Assembly: GCA_029062725.1 (NCBI GenBank)
Contig: JAIDPP010000251.1
Location: 1 to 15,916, forward strand
DNA: 15,916 nucleotides
Reading direction: 5' to 3'
Source: Muribaculaceae bacterium
Lineage (GTDB): Bacteria > Bacteroidota > Bacteroidia > Bacteroidales > Muribaculaceae
A model generated the notes under the pieces. The model had not been told where the DNA came from. It did no database searches and worked only from the letters and a program-made list of their open reading frames with translations. The position numbers and the translations under genes are program-made. Every line of letters begins with the position of its first letter. Within the stretch, counting starts at the first letter, position 1. Positions 1 through 8,300 of this stretch are shown piece after piece.

Positions 1-317
1 AAATAAACCTTCGGATGAAAAATATTGAAATCACGGGTATGATAAATATATACTTCTACATTCCATCTTAAAACCTCCTCCAACGCTTCTTTGGAAGTAC
101 CTTTCTGATCTACTCCTAAGATTACTTTTATCTGCATCCCCTCGCTCTTTGCTTTTAAAACATAATCGGTAAGAGCTGATACGCCTCCAAAACTTGCAAA
201 TGCAACAAGACAGGTAAACGATGAATATCGCCCTGAATCAAATAATGCCACCAATTCTTTTGCAACCGACGTATTTTCCAACAAATTATATCCCTGACCT
301 ATGATTACTGTCTCCAT
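1..317 (-). CDS. PLD-fold nuclease, N-terminal part (truncated by window edge)
   Basis: An open frame of 105 codons runs from an ATG at 317 to the left edge of the window, so only the N-terminal part is present. The translation begins METVIIGQGYNLLEN and contains GVDQKGTSKEAL (about residues 68-79), then ends with FHPKVY at 100-105. The HPK gives the first HxK half of the HKD signature of phospholipase-D-fold enzymes, and the preceding beta-alpha pattern fits the N-terminal half of PLD-like restriction or repair nucleases. Members of this family usually cleave DNA and often sit in defence islands; the specific role here is inferred from family only. There is no clear Shine-Dalgarno sequence. 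Base composition is about 37% G+C over the first 300 bases, well below the neighbouring amylase gene, which hints at transfer. The C-terminal half, including any second HxK motif or fused domain, is outside the window. Confidence 0.72.
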   Translation of the reverse strand, partial: METVIIGQGYNLLENTSVAKELVALFDSGRYSSFTCLVAFASFGGVSALTDYVLKAKSEGMQIKVILGVDQKGTSKEALEEVLRWNVEVYIYHTRDFNIFHPKVY

Positions 318-380
318 GTATTGAAGTAGTTTTTATTTCCTCTAAATTAAAAATAATTTTTCTATTTTCAAAAATTAAGA

Positions 381-417
381 TAACAGGTGTACCGTCTTTT
401 TTACGATACACCTGTTA
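381..417 (-). terminator. Hairpin terminator after the amylase gene
   Basis: The arms TAACAGGTGTA and TACACCTGTTA form a perfect 11-bp stem, extended inward by CGT/ACG after one mismatch, around a T-rich loop. It lies 27 bases after the amylase stop codon. On the minus strand it is followed by an A+T-rich stretch with a run of five T. This fits an intrinsic terminator separating the amylase transcript from the PLD-fold nuclease gene downstream. Confidence 0.7.
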
Positions 418-443
418 CAAACGTATATCAAACTTCTCTTACC

Positions 444-1814
444 TTACTCTCCCGTGAATATCAGGTATTCGCCGGGAGCGAGAGTTTTGGGGAGGGAGGC
501 CGGCTCGCCGGTCATCCAATTGGTCATCCCCTTCACAGAAGGTGCTTTTTTGAAGGGCTTCACGGCGGTCTTTCCTAAATTGGCCACGGTTATCACATTG
601 CCGCGGCGGAAAGCTATCACATCATCGGAAGCGGTGGCCAGACGCTCCATCTTCGCGCCGTTGCCCGCCGCAAGCTCCCTGCGCTCATGTTTGAGCCGGT
701 TGAGGCGCTTGTAGAAAGCCGTGACATCAGCGTTGGAACTCCAGTCGGGAGCCTGATCCTTCTCAAAGAACTCGAAAGCCCGGTTGAGGCCCACCTCCTG
801 GCCCGTGTAGATAAGAGGCATTCCCGGGAGAGTGTAGATCAGAACGGCGAAAGCCTCCTGAAGATTCCCTAAACGGTCGAATTCCGTTCCCTCCCATGAA
901 TTGAGATCATGGTTGGTGATCATGTTCATCAGATAGGAGTCGCCGGGATAGGTCTTCGCCTCCTCCTCGAGACGGACGTAGATATCCGAGGCATGTTTCT
1001 CCGGAAAATCCTTCATCTTCCCTTCGGAATCCTTGAAGGAATACTGCCCCGAAGTAGCGGCTATAGCGCTGAAGAGGTCCTTCATCGGCCAGTTGTAACC
1101 CATATCGAACCCATGTTCGAGAAGTTCCGGATTGGGAGCCTCGGCCAGCATGAATATCCCGGGCTTCACGGCCTCGAGCTGCGGACGGTTCTCATTCCAG
1201 AAATCGGTAGGCACCTCAAAAGCCACATCGCAGCGGAAACCGTCGATATCGGCCTCGCGCAGCCAGAAAGCCATAGCGTCGGTCATGGCCTTGCGCATCT
1301 CCGGGTTGCTGTAGTCGAATTCATAGACGTCTGTCCAGTCATAAGGACCATACATCTCCCCCTTCTCATTGCGCTCATACCAGTCGGGATGGTTCTTCAC
1401 CCAGGCGTTGTCGCGTCCCGAATGGTTAGGCACCCAGTCGATGATCACCTTCATCCCGGCGTCATGCGCCGCCTTTACCACCTTCCGGAAATCGTCGATA
1501 TTTCCGAATTCAGGATTGACACCCTTGTAATCGCGGACCGCGTAATAGCTGCCCAACGTTCCTTTGCGTCCGTCCTCCGAAATGGGATGGATAGGCATGA
1601 ACCAGAGGATATCGACTCCCAGCTCCTTGAGGCGCGGAATCTGGGGGAGAAAAGCCTCGAAAGTACCCTCCGGAGTGGCCTGACGCACATTCACTTCATA
1701 AATCACTGCCTGACGGCTCCAGTCGGGATGGTTCACCGTGGTCTCCGCAGGCTGCTGCGCCATCCCCAGCAGAGACGCGCAGGCTCCTAACATAGATGCA
1801 AGAACTTTTTTCAT
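444..1814 (-). CDS. Secreted GH13 alpha-amylase-family glycoside hydrolase
   Basis: This encodes a 456-residue enzyme predicted to hydrolyse alpha-1,4-glucans (starch, glycogen or maltooligosaccharides). All four GH13 regions are visible: DWVPNH (126-131), GFRCDVA (192-198, nucleophile D196), LAEA (E225 acid/base) and ITNHD (D303). A small beta domain follows from about residue 395. The first 20 residues (MKKVLASMLG, then ending GMAQ) form a signal peptide, so it acts in the periplasm or outside the cell. An upstream in-frame ATG at 1925 would add 37 residues in front of the signal peptide and pass through the promoter region, so 1814 was chosen. It is divergent from amtB and ends before a hairpin at 381-417. 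No SusC/SusD pair is present, so it is a lone amylase rather than a classic starch-utilisation locus. Exact substrate specificity is not readable from sequence. Confidence 0.93.
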   Translation of the reverse strand: MKKVLASMLGACASLLGMAQQPAETTVNHPDWSRQAVIYEVNVRQATPEGTFEAFLPQIPRLKELGVDILWFMPIHPISEDGRKGTLGSYYAVRDYKGVNPEFGNIDDFRKVVKAAHDAGMKVIIDWVPNHSGRDNAWVKNHPDWYERNEKGEMYGPYDWTDVYEFDYSNPEMRKAMTDAMAFWLREADIDGFRCDVAFEVPTDFWNENRPQLEAVKPGIFMLAEAPNPELLEHGFDMGYNWPMKDLFSAIAATSGQYSFKDSEGKMKDFPEKHASDIYVRLEEEAKTYPGDSYLMNMITNHDLNSWEGTEFDRLGNLQEAFAVLIYTLPGMPLIYTGQEVGLNRAFEFFEKDQAPDWSSNADVTAFYKRLNRLKHERRELAAGNGAKMERLATASDDVIAFRRGNVITVANLGKTAVKPFKKAPSVKGMTNWMTGEPASLPKTLAPGEYLIFTGE

Positions 1815-1847
1815 GATAAGCTTTTGGGTTATACAGTTTTTCAGATG

Positions 1848-1855
1848 CAAATATA
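1848..1855 (-). promoter_or_regulatory. Candidate -7 promoter element of the amylase gene
   Basis: The minus strand reads TATATTTG, matching the Bacteroidetes sigma-ABfr -7 consensus TAnnTTTG, about 33 bases before the amylase ATG at 1814. No TTTG box is found at the expected 19-21 base spacing; the nearest is 25 bases upstream. The site is therefore plausible but incomplete. Confidence 0.4.
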
Positions 1856-1928
1856 TAAAAATTATCCCGAAAAAATTCATCAAATCTCCACCTTGAAAAA
1901 ATAATATTCCCTGATTTATTAACATATT

Positions 1929-1960
1929 TTTGCAAATTCCGGTTGAATCTATTAATTTTG
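1929..1960 (+). promoter_or_regulatory. Bacteroidetes-type promoter of amtB
   Basis: TTTG at 1929-1932 is followed after exactly 20 bases by TAATTTTG at 1953-1960. This matches both elements of the Bacteroides housekeeping promoter (TTTG, 19-21 bases, TAnnTTTG). Transcription would start near 1967, leaving an untranslated leader of about 40 bases before the amtB ATG at 2009. It is divergent from the amylase promoter in a 194-base intergenic region. Confidence 0.68.
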
Positions 1961-2008
1961 CACACGATTAAGGAGATTTTAAGGTAAAAAATCATAATAT
2001 CAATTACT

Positions 2009-3427
2009 ATGGGTATGTCTAAACAGAAAAAGCGCACCCTGGGCTGGACTTTGGTTACAGTCGCCTTGGGCGCGATCGCCCTGATAGGGTTGCGCGACAC
2101 AATCGATTCCGAACTCTTCGGCTTATCTTCCGACCACTTATGGGCCAACATCGCCTGGATGATCACCGCCACGATTTTCGTGCTGATGATGACTCCGGGC
2201 CTCTCTTTTTTTTATGGGGGTATGGTCCGTCCTAAGAATGTCATCTCCACCATGCTGCAGAGCTTCATAGTGATGGGCGTCGTCAGCGTGATATGGGTTG
2301 TGTTCGGCTTCGGACTCGCGTTCGGAAACGATATCTGGCATATCATCGGAAACCCGGTCGATTTCTTCATGTTTCATAATGTGGGTGTGACTAACGTCAC
2401 CTCCGCCGGAGATTCCTCTCAGATCGGACTGGCCGTGACCACTATCCCACTCGCGCTCTTCGCCCTTTTCCAGATGAAATTCGCCATCATCACCCCCTCG
2501 CTCATCACGGGAGCTTTCGCCGAGCGCGTCCACTTCGCCGGTTACCTCCTCTTCATGGTTCTCTGGACCATCATAGTCTATTGCCCTCTGGCCCATTGCA
2601 CATGGCATCCCGACGGACTCTTCGGGCTTCTCGACGTTCACGACTATGCGGGCGGAATCGTTGTCCATGCCGCCTCCGGCGTAGCGGCTCTCGCAGGAGC
2701 GATGTTCCTCGGCAAGCGTCAGGTTTCAGGCCATAACAAACCGGCCAACGTGCCTTTCGTTCTTTTAGGCGCGGCCCTCCTCTGGCTCGGCTGGTTCGGC
2801 TTCAATGGCGGTTCATCCTTGGCAGCCGACGGAATAGCGATCTCGGCATTCCTCAACACCAACACGGCAGCGGCCACGGCGATGGTATTATGGCTCGCCC
2901 TCGACGGCATGCGCGGCCGTAAGCCTTCGGCTATGGGCGCGGCCATCGGGGCCGTCGTGGGTCTGGTAGCCATAACGCCTTGTGCCGGATGGGTCACTTT
3001 AGGCCAGAGCATCTTCATCGCGGCCGTAATCACTCTCTGCTGCAATTTCGCCGTCTGCTGGAAAGGATATTCGCGTGTCCTTGACGATGCCCTCGACGTC
3101 TTCCCCACTCACGGATTGGGAGGTATAATCGGAACGCTCCTCACCGGTATCTTCGCATACGATTACTTCGCCCTTGAAGGGGGCGAGATGATCTCGCGCT
3201 GGCAGTTCTTCTTAAATCATCTGCTTGTGATGGCCGGTGTGTTCATCTACACCTTCCTGGTCAGCTACGCCCTCTATTGGCTTACCGATAAAATCATCCC
3301 CATGCGCGTTTCTCCCAAAGCCGAACGCGAAGGCCTTGATTCATCCCAGCACGATGAGAACTATGGCGACACAAGCGATGACACTCCTACCGTAGCGGAA
3401 TGGTTCCAAGGGATAGAGGAGAATTAA
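2009..3427 (+). CDS. amtB: Ammonium transporter AmtB
   Basis: This is a 472-residue inner-membrane ammonium channel of the Amt/Mep/Rh family, with about eleven transmembrane helices after an N-terminal hydrophobic segment that may be a signal peptide. Family hallmarks are present: the MTPGLSFFYGGMVR stretch (61-74), FAERVHFAGY (170-179), the conserved D212 and first pore histidine H220 in DYAGGIVVH, the GWFGFNGG segment (261-268, pore phenylalanine about 265) and the second pore histidine H368 in FPTHGLGG. The cytoplasmic tail keeps the REGLDSSQH pattern (440-448), the region through which PII proteins regulate AmtB in other bacteria. Unusually for AmtB, no glnK or glnB gene is adjacent; the next gene is convergent, so the PII partner must be encoded elsewhere. 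An in-frame ATG at 2015 is an alternative start. It has its own promoter at 1929-1960 and a hairpin terminator 18 bases after the stop. Confidence 0.97.
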   Translation: MGMSKQKKRTLGWTLVTVALGAIALIGLRDTIDSELFGLSSDHLWANIAWMITATIFVLMMTPGLSFFYGGMVRPKNVISTMLQSFIVMGVVSVIWVVFGFGLAFGNDIWHIIGNPVDFFMFHNVGVTNVTSAGDSSQIGLAVTTIPLALFALFQMKFAIITPSLITGAFAERVHFAGYLLFMVLWTIIVYCPLAHCTWHPDGLFGLLDVHDYAGGIVVHAASGVAALAGAMFLGKRQVSGHNKPANVPFVLLGAALLWLGWFGFNGGSSLAADGIAISAFLNTNTAAATAMVLWLALDGMRGRKPSAMGAAIGAVVGLVAITPCAGWVTLGQSIFIAAVITLCCNFAVCWKGYSRVLDDALDVFPTHGLGGIIGTLLTGIFAYDYFALEGGEMISRWQFFLNHLLVMAGVFIYTFLVSYALYWLTDKIIPMRVSPKAEREGLDSSQHDENYGDTSDDTPTVAEWFQGIEEN

Positions 3428-3445
3428 GGGCTCTCCTTTGAATTA

Positions 3446-3486
3446 ATGACGGTGTGTCAAATTTACGTAATTTGACACGCCGTCAT
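3446..3486. terminator. Bidirectional terminator palindrome, GTGTCAAATT family copy 1
   Basis: The arms start ATGACGG and end CCGTCAT and enclose GTGTCAAATT/AATTTGACAC, giving about 18 bp of stem with one G-T wobble. It lies 18 bases after the amtB stop and is followed on the plus strand by a run of T. On the minus strand it contains the stop codon of the convergent AAA-ATPase-like gene (TGA at 3483-3485), so it can end both transcripts. The inner arm is the same as in the palindrome at 5262-5304. Confidence 0.75.
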
Positions 3487-5045
3487 AGTTTTTCAATTAC
3501 ATATTGAAGGGCTCGGGACTCCCTGTTCTCCATGTAGTTAACCCCGATCAAAAACACTTGCCTTGGATCAACCGCAAGGTGACCTGCATAATCCCGGGAA
3601 TGAATCTGCTCCATCGCTTCCCGTACACTCCGGTTATATTTGAACTCGAAGAGATAAACGAACCTTGAGGTCTGTACCTCCAGATCGCTTCTCCCCCTAT
3701 AGGAATGGTGTTCTGCTATGGAAAGCGTGCCGCATAGCACCGTCAGCAGATATGTTATAGCCCGGTAAGATGATTCGCAATGGTCCTCCCGTGGCAAGTC
3801 TTTGAACAGCGCTTCCAGACGACGCATAAAGTCATCTATTCTCCCCTCATAAAGATCCTCCTTGAAGTCACTGAATTGGAAGGGACTATCCGGAGCATAT
3901 ACGATTGGCGCATACTGGCCGAGAATATCCTCATAGAATCCGATTTCAACCTCATAATTTGGAAATTGAAGTTGGTAAAGCTGAGTTTCCGGATTATAGG
4001 AACCTATAGTAAGATAACCTGTCTGGAACATCAAAGGAACAGGATTGCGGTCGCTGATACCGATTGTCATGAGTGATTTTTCAGTACATTTCCTTCCATT
4101 AAGATCCGGAGGGAAAGTACCCATATTCTTTATGCGCCTTGCGAGGAAAGTAGGAGTTCCGGTTGCGAACCAGAACGGACTGATCCTTTCATCGTCCAAG
4201 GCGCGGAGCACACTGTACGGGTTATAAAGACGGGATCCTTCGGGAGTAAAGAGATATCCATCATAATATCGTCTCATTTCCCGGAGAGTGGTGTCGAAGT
4301 CCTCCTTACGTTTTCGCGCCAGATTCTCTATCCCGGATTTAAATGAATCTACCATTTCCTCCTCTGTCCACCCGCAGATATCAGAAAAGCGGTCAACGAG
4401 CGAAATATCCTTCAGGTTGTTGATGTCGCTAAAAATGCTTACCCGGTTGAAGCGAGCCACTCCCGTAAGAAAGGCAACACGAATGAAGGCATCCATAGAT
4501 TTCAGGTTGCCGAAGAATCCTTTGAGGGTCGATTGATACCGCTCATACAGCTCTTCATTATCCTCCAGACCTAAAAGAGGTTTGTCATATTCATCAATAA
4601 GAATGACAACCTTCCTGCCGGTCTTTTCAAAGGCCGAGCGGATAAGTTGCCGGAAACGCTGAGCCGGTTCCGAATATTGTCGGTTGATTTCATAGAACTC
4701 CTCATGTTCGCGCAATTGCTGATCAAGAAGAGCCTCAAGACCGTTTTCCTTTTTATAATCCGAGGCATTGAAATCAAAATGAAGCACAGGATTCGGCGTC
4801 CAGTCAACATCCATAGAATCTATGGCAAGACCCTTGAAGAGCTCCCTTCTCCCCTCGAAAAAGGCATGAAGAGTCGATAGCAGCAGACTCTTCCCGAAGC
4901 GACGCGGACGACTCAGGAAATAGAAGGCTTCATTTTCTGCAATGGATTTGATGAAACGTGTCTTATCCACATAGGCGAATCCTCCCTCTATCAGTTTGGG
5001 AAAACTCTGGATTCCGACCGGATATTTAATTACTTCAGGATTCAT
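3483..5045 (-). CDS. AAA-ATPase-like / PD-(D/E)XK nuclease-fold protein
   Basis: This 520-residue protein has two domains. The N-terminal AAA-ATPase-like domain (PF09820 type, about 5-290) begins YPVGIQSFPKLIEGGFAYVDKT. It holds a Walker-A-like SRPRRFGKS (45-53; K52, S53) and a Walker B VVILIDEYDKP (146-156; D151, E152). The C-terminal nuclease-fold domain (PDDEXK_9, formerly DUF1703) shows GRSDLEV (D454), FEFK (E467, K469) and a following Q480, so the catalytic core looks intact. The biological role of this family is not established; a mobile, defence or toxin-like function has been suspected. Start choice: an ATG at 5069 would add eight residues, but family members begin near the ATG at 5045, and a near-consensus -7 box (TATATTCG) lies between the two. 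The gene is isolated, convergent with amtB, and bounded by related palindromes on both sides. Its G+C is lower than that of amtB. Confidence 0.9.
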   Translation of the reverse strand: MNPEVIKYPVGIQSFPKLIEGGFAYVDKTRFIKSIAENEAFYFLSRPRRFGKSLLLSTLHAFFEGRRELFKGLAIDSMDVDWTPNPVLHFDFNASDYKKENGLEALLDQQLREHEEFYEINRQYSEPAQRFRQLIRSAFEKTGRKVVILIDEYDKPLLGLEDNEELYERYQSTLKGFFGNLKSMDAFIRVAFLTGVARFNRVSIFSDINNLKDISLVDRFSDICGWTEEEMVDSFKSGIENLARKRKEDFDTTLREMRRYYDGYLFTPEGSRLYNPYSVLRALDDERISPFWFATGTPTFLARRIKNMGTFPPDLNGRKCTEKSLMTIGISDRNPVPLMFQTGYLTIGSYNPETQLYQLQFPNYEVEIGFYEDILGQYAPIVYAPDSPFQFSDFKEDLYEGRIDDFMRRLEALFKDLPREDHCESSYRAITYLLTVLCGTLSIAEHHSYRGRSDLEVQTSRFVYLFEFKYNRSVREAMEQIHSRDYAGHLAVDPRQVFLIGVNYMENRESRALQYVIEKL

Positions 5046-5190
5046 ATCGCGAATATAACACAATTTCACGGCAATTTAAAACCTTCTCGCCGAAGTTTTT
5101 TCCATCTTCCGCCGAACTTTTCTCTCTCCTATTGGTTATAATAGATGAAAAGTAATTCGTTTCATGATGTTAGGTTAGTTTAAAAGTATT

Positions 5191-5247
5191 ATGGAAAACA
5201 TGCGAATGTGGCGAGTCGTGATGACCCGCCACATTCGCGTTTTATAA
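5191..5247 (+). other. 18-codon open frame through a hairpin, probably not coding
   Basis: An ATG at 5191 opens a frame reading MENMRMWRVVMTRHIRVL and ending with TAA at 5245. Most of it is simply the translation of the hairpin at 5200-5240, whose symmetry explains the repeated Arg pattern. No TAnnTTTG promoter element is visible upstream on the plus strand. It is listed because it lies in the 260-base gap between the AAA-ATPase-like gene and the fimbrial operon, and is more likely incidental than translated. Confidence 0.15.
5200..5240. terminator. Strong hairpin with T-tracts on both sides
   Basis: GCGAATGTGGCG (5202-5213) and CGCCACATTCGC (5227-5238) pair perfectly over 12 bp. After one mismatch GTC/GAC also pair, leaving a five-base loop. 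The plus strand continues GTTTTAT and the minus strand continues TGTTTTCC, so it could terminate in either direction. No gene lies upstream on the plus strand. The useful orientation is probably minus, as a second terminator behind the one at 5262-5304, protecting the AAA-ATPase-like gene from fimbrial read-through. Confidence 0.6.
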
Positions 5248-5261
5248 ACACGTAATAAAGA

Positions 5262-5304
5262 AAGGGCGGCGTGTCAAATTTTGAAAATTTGACACGCCGC
5301 TCTT
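5262..5304 (-). terminator. Terminator of the fimbrial operon, GTGTCAAATT family copy 2
   Basis: GCGGCGTGTCAAATTTT and its exact reverse complement flank a single G, forming a near-perfect stem. AAGG/TCTT extends it by 4 bp (one G-T wobble) to about 20 bp. It lies 25 bases after the stop codon of the last fimbrial gene. The minus strand then runs into TCTTTATTA. The core GGCGTGTCAAATT is shared with the palindrome at 3446-3486. Confidence 0.72.
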
Positions 5305-5329
5305 AGGTTTTATTATTCAAAGATTGATC

Positions 5330-8300
5330 TTACTTCGGACCTGCGGAATATTCTTGAGCTTCGTTTTTAATAACGGGAATTGGGTTGGTTTCGTTACCGT
5401 TTCCATTGTTACCGTTATTGAAGATAATGTTTATATTCTTATCTTTCGGAATACATGAACGGTATCTGCCGTCACTCATTTTTGTCATGATATATCCCGG
5501 CCATCCGTTGTTTTCATCACCGTTATTAGGGTTGTACCAATATACATATACCTCACCCCAATTATTCGGGTTAGTATAGTATATGCTGTACATTCCTTCC
5601 GGGGTTGTCTGCTGAATAGTAAGGGGATTCGGACTGAAAGTTACGCTTGCTGTTTCATCGTTGCTGTTATATGAACAGATCCAGGATCCACCAAGCACAG
5701 TATTCTGAGATGAACCGGTCGGACTAACCCATGTATCGCCAACCACTTTCCAGCCGTTCAGCTCCGACGGTTTCTTATCCCTTGAATAAACCGTAGTATT
5801 GCCTTCTCCTTTGGACATCGAGTGCCAGACTCCATCCTCGGAACGGAAAGTGAATATCACATAAAACTGCTCGGGTCGAGTGTTGGGCGATTCATAAACG
5901 AAATTGAAATAATTATCGGGGTTACCCATGGTAAGGTAGTTGCCGATAGCTTGGCCGGGCCAGTTTGTCACGGCATTACGGTTCCCGTTCGTGTCGAGAG
6001 AATAGAGGAATACATGGGTAGCGCCTGCCACGTTGAAGTGCGTACGGTATTTTGTCGTCGTATTTTGCGTGATATTCACGCAACGAACCGACAAAGCGAA
6101 ACCGTTGCTTTCCTTACGTCCGTTCACCTCAGCATTATCGTATGAAGCGATGGAGCCGGCGATCTTCAGATATTTGAGCCAGTTTCCGATATGGTCTTTT
6201 TCAAATCCCTCGGAAGGTGTTGACGTCCAATAGTAACCGGTCTTGGAGTCGCCGGTCAGGGATCTGGTGGTCGCGTCGTAATAGCGCGATTTTGAGAAAT
6301 AAACTTTCTGTCCTTTCGCGTTGGTAAACTCAGCGTTATAGTCACTCAGATAACGGTTCATCTGGAAGTTCGGAGAGTTGCGTAGAGTGTTCCAGATATC
6401 CTGACGCGGAATCTCATATCCAGGAGGACAGAGATTGCTATACATAATCGGCTCACCGCCGTTATTATATTTGGCCGCCATATAGTATCCTCCGGCAGCA
6501 CTTTCTGTACCGAATACTGAAATGTTACCCTCACCCATGCAATAAGGATTTGCAGCCCTCGCTCCAAGATTGCGGTCCAGCCAGTGATAGGTTCCTGCCG
6601 GACCCTCGATCACTTCATAATAGTAGAAATCATCATCCGTATCAGTGCGGTCTATGCGATAATCCTTTGGATTCAGATCATTAGCTTTTTTGGCACCGCG
6701 GAAAACTGTCGGGCGGTCAAAGAAACCGGTATGATAAAGATCAAGCGAACAATCTGTAGAAGAACCATCCTCGGTAGAAGTTATTGTAAGAGTCAGCTTT
6801 CCGACCTCATATTCCCAGTTTGCCACTGAGGGATCATGCGTGATATTTATTTCAAGTTTCCCCGTCTTATTGTTCCCGCTGTAATTATCTAATGTTATAC
6901 CCTTGATACCGGTTGTCTCGATCTTCCAGTTATAGGGTTTCCCATTGTTGAGGTCATTGAACTCTACAGTATATTCATAGCTCCAACGTGCATCCGGACC
7001 TCCATAGTTAAGAGGGAAATGCAGACCGGCATCACGCACCTTATCGTTATTCTCAGATTTTTTCAAACCATGACATACGTTATGCACGAAATACCAGTAA
7101 TCTTCCGATCCGGTTGTCGAGTATCGGGTGGTTCCTGTGTTGTCTTTTATTGTAAGCTTTGCCGTACAAAGTTCCGCACCATTGAATTCGCGGCTCCATA
7201 TTACGGGAACTTCACGTGTGAGGCCTTTCCATGATACGATGATCTTCCCATTCAATTCACCCGGGGAAGGAGGATTACTGAAATCTACGGGAATTTTATA
7301 CAGAACCCCCTTGAAGGCTTCCTGACCCTGCATCGAACCAAATTCCGACGCTTCGGCAGGTTGAGGGGTTCCTAATGTCAGCCAGCGGCTGGTGGTGGTG
7401 ATGCTGACATCCTCGATATTCATCTCTGAAGCGTCAAGAGAATAGAGCCTTACATAAAGTGATTTCTGAGTCTCCGCAGTGGTCGCGTTTCCGCTGTGAG
7501 CCACCTCATGCGACACCCCTAACTCGCGTGTCCCGTCAGTTATCAGATTGAAGGCCTGCGGACAGTAGTCATAGATATCGGTCTTCAGAAGCGAAGTAGG
7601 ATTCTTGGCGGCAGCGGCGGCCGTAGTGTCTCCCTTGCCTCCGACTTCCAGTATCATTACCTGATACCAATGGTTTGAGTTGAGGTTGAGGGGAGTGACT
7701 GTCTTTGCATCCTTGTCAACTTTCTCGAACTCCACACGATAGAAATATTCCTTTCCGTCGCTATACGGAGCCTTTACGATTATGAAGGGACGGTTGGCAT
7801 CATCACGTCCGTTATTTTCGGTAGGATGAAAATAAGGCTCCGCGGGGGTGGTGACATCATCGGCAGTGACGTTTACCGGTCTTGAAGAGGGAAGAGCGGA
7901 GTCTTCCGCAAAAGTAGCTGCCACAACACTTGAATTCTCCGCTGTGCCGAATACCTGAAAATTATATGCGTTATCTCCGGGTACATACTCCCCCTCCACT
8001 ATTTTAGCATCGGTGACCGTAACTTTCGCCCCGTTGCGCTTAAGCGCTACAGACTCCTTGGTTCCTCCAACGATATCGCTTAGCGATGCGTAACCGCTCA
8101 TCACCATGTTGGATCCGCTCATCACCTCAGATGTCTTCTCCTGAAGTTCCCCCTCGGAGAGACCCGAGGTAAAGGAAACTCCTTGTGGAACGTTGGCGAT
8201 GAAATAAAGTTTCAGACCGCTTTTGGTACGGAGGGCGGAATTAAGCTCGCAGGAAACGGTATGGCGGTTTCCGGAGGATGTTATTTCCGAACCGGAAAAA

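Noticed and set aside
909..1790. Long open frame (293 codons) on the plus strand opposite the amylase gene
   Set aside because: It is a shadow of the GH13 gene. The minus strand carries all four catalytic regions, and the plus-strand translation has no recognisable pattern.
1815..1925. Longer start of the amylase gene at 1925 (37 extra residues)
   Set aside because: It places non-signal residues before a clear signal peptide (MKKVLASMLG) and runs through the candidate promoter element at 1848-1855.
1696..2172. Minus-strand frame of 158 codons spanning the amylase/amtB gap
   Set aside because: It overlaps both well-supported genes and the two divergent promoters and has no domain-like content.
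3446..5304. Insertion sequence carrying the AAA-ATPase-like gene
   Set aside because: No transposase motif and no target duplication were seen. The palindromes can be explained as terminators of amtB and of the fimbrial operon, so only a repeat-family question is kept as a finding.
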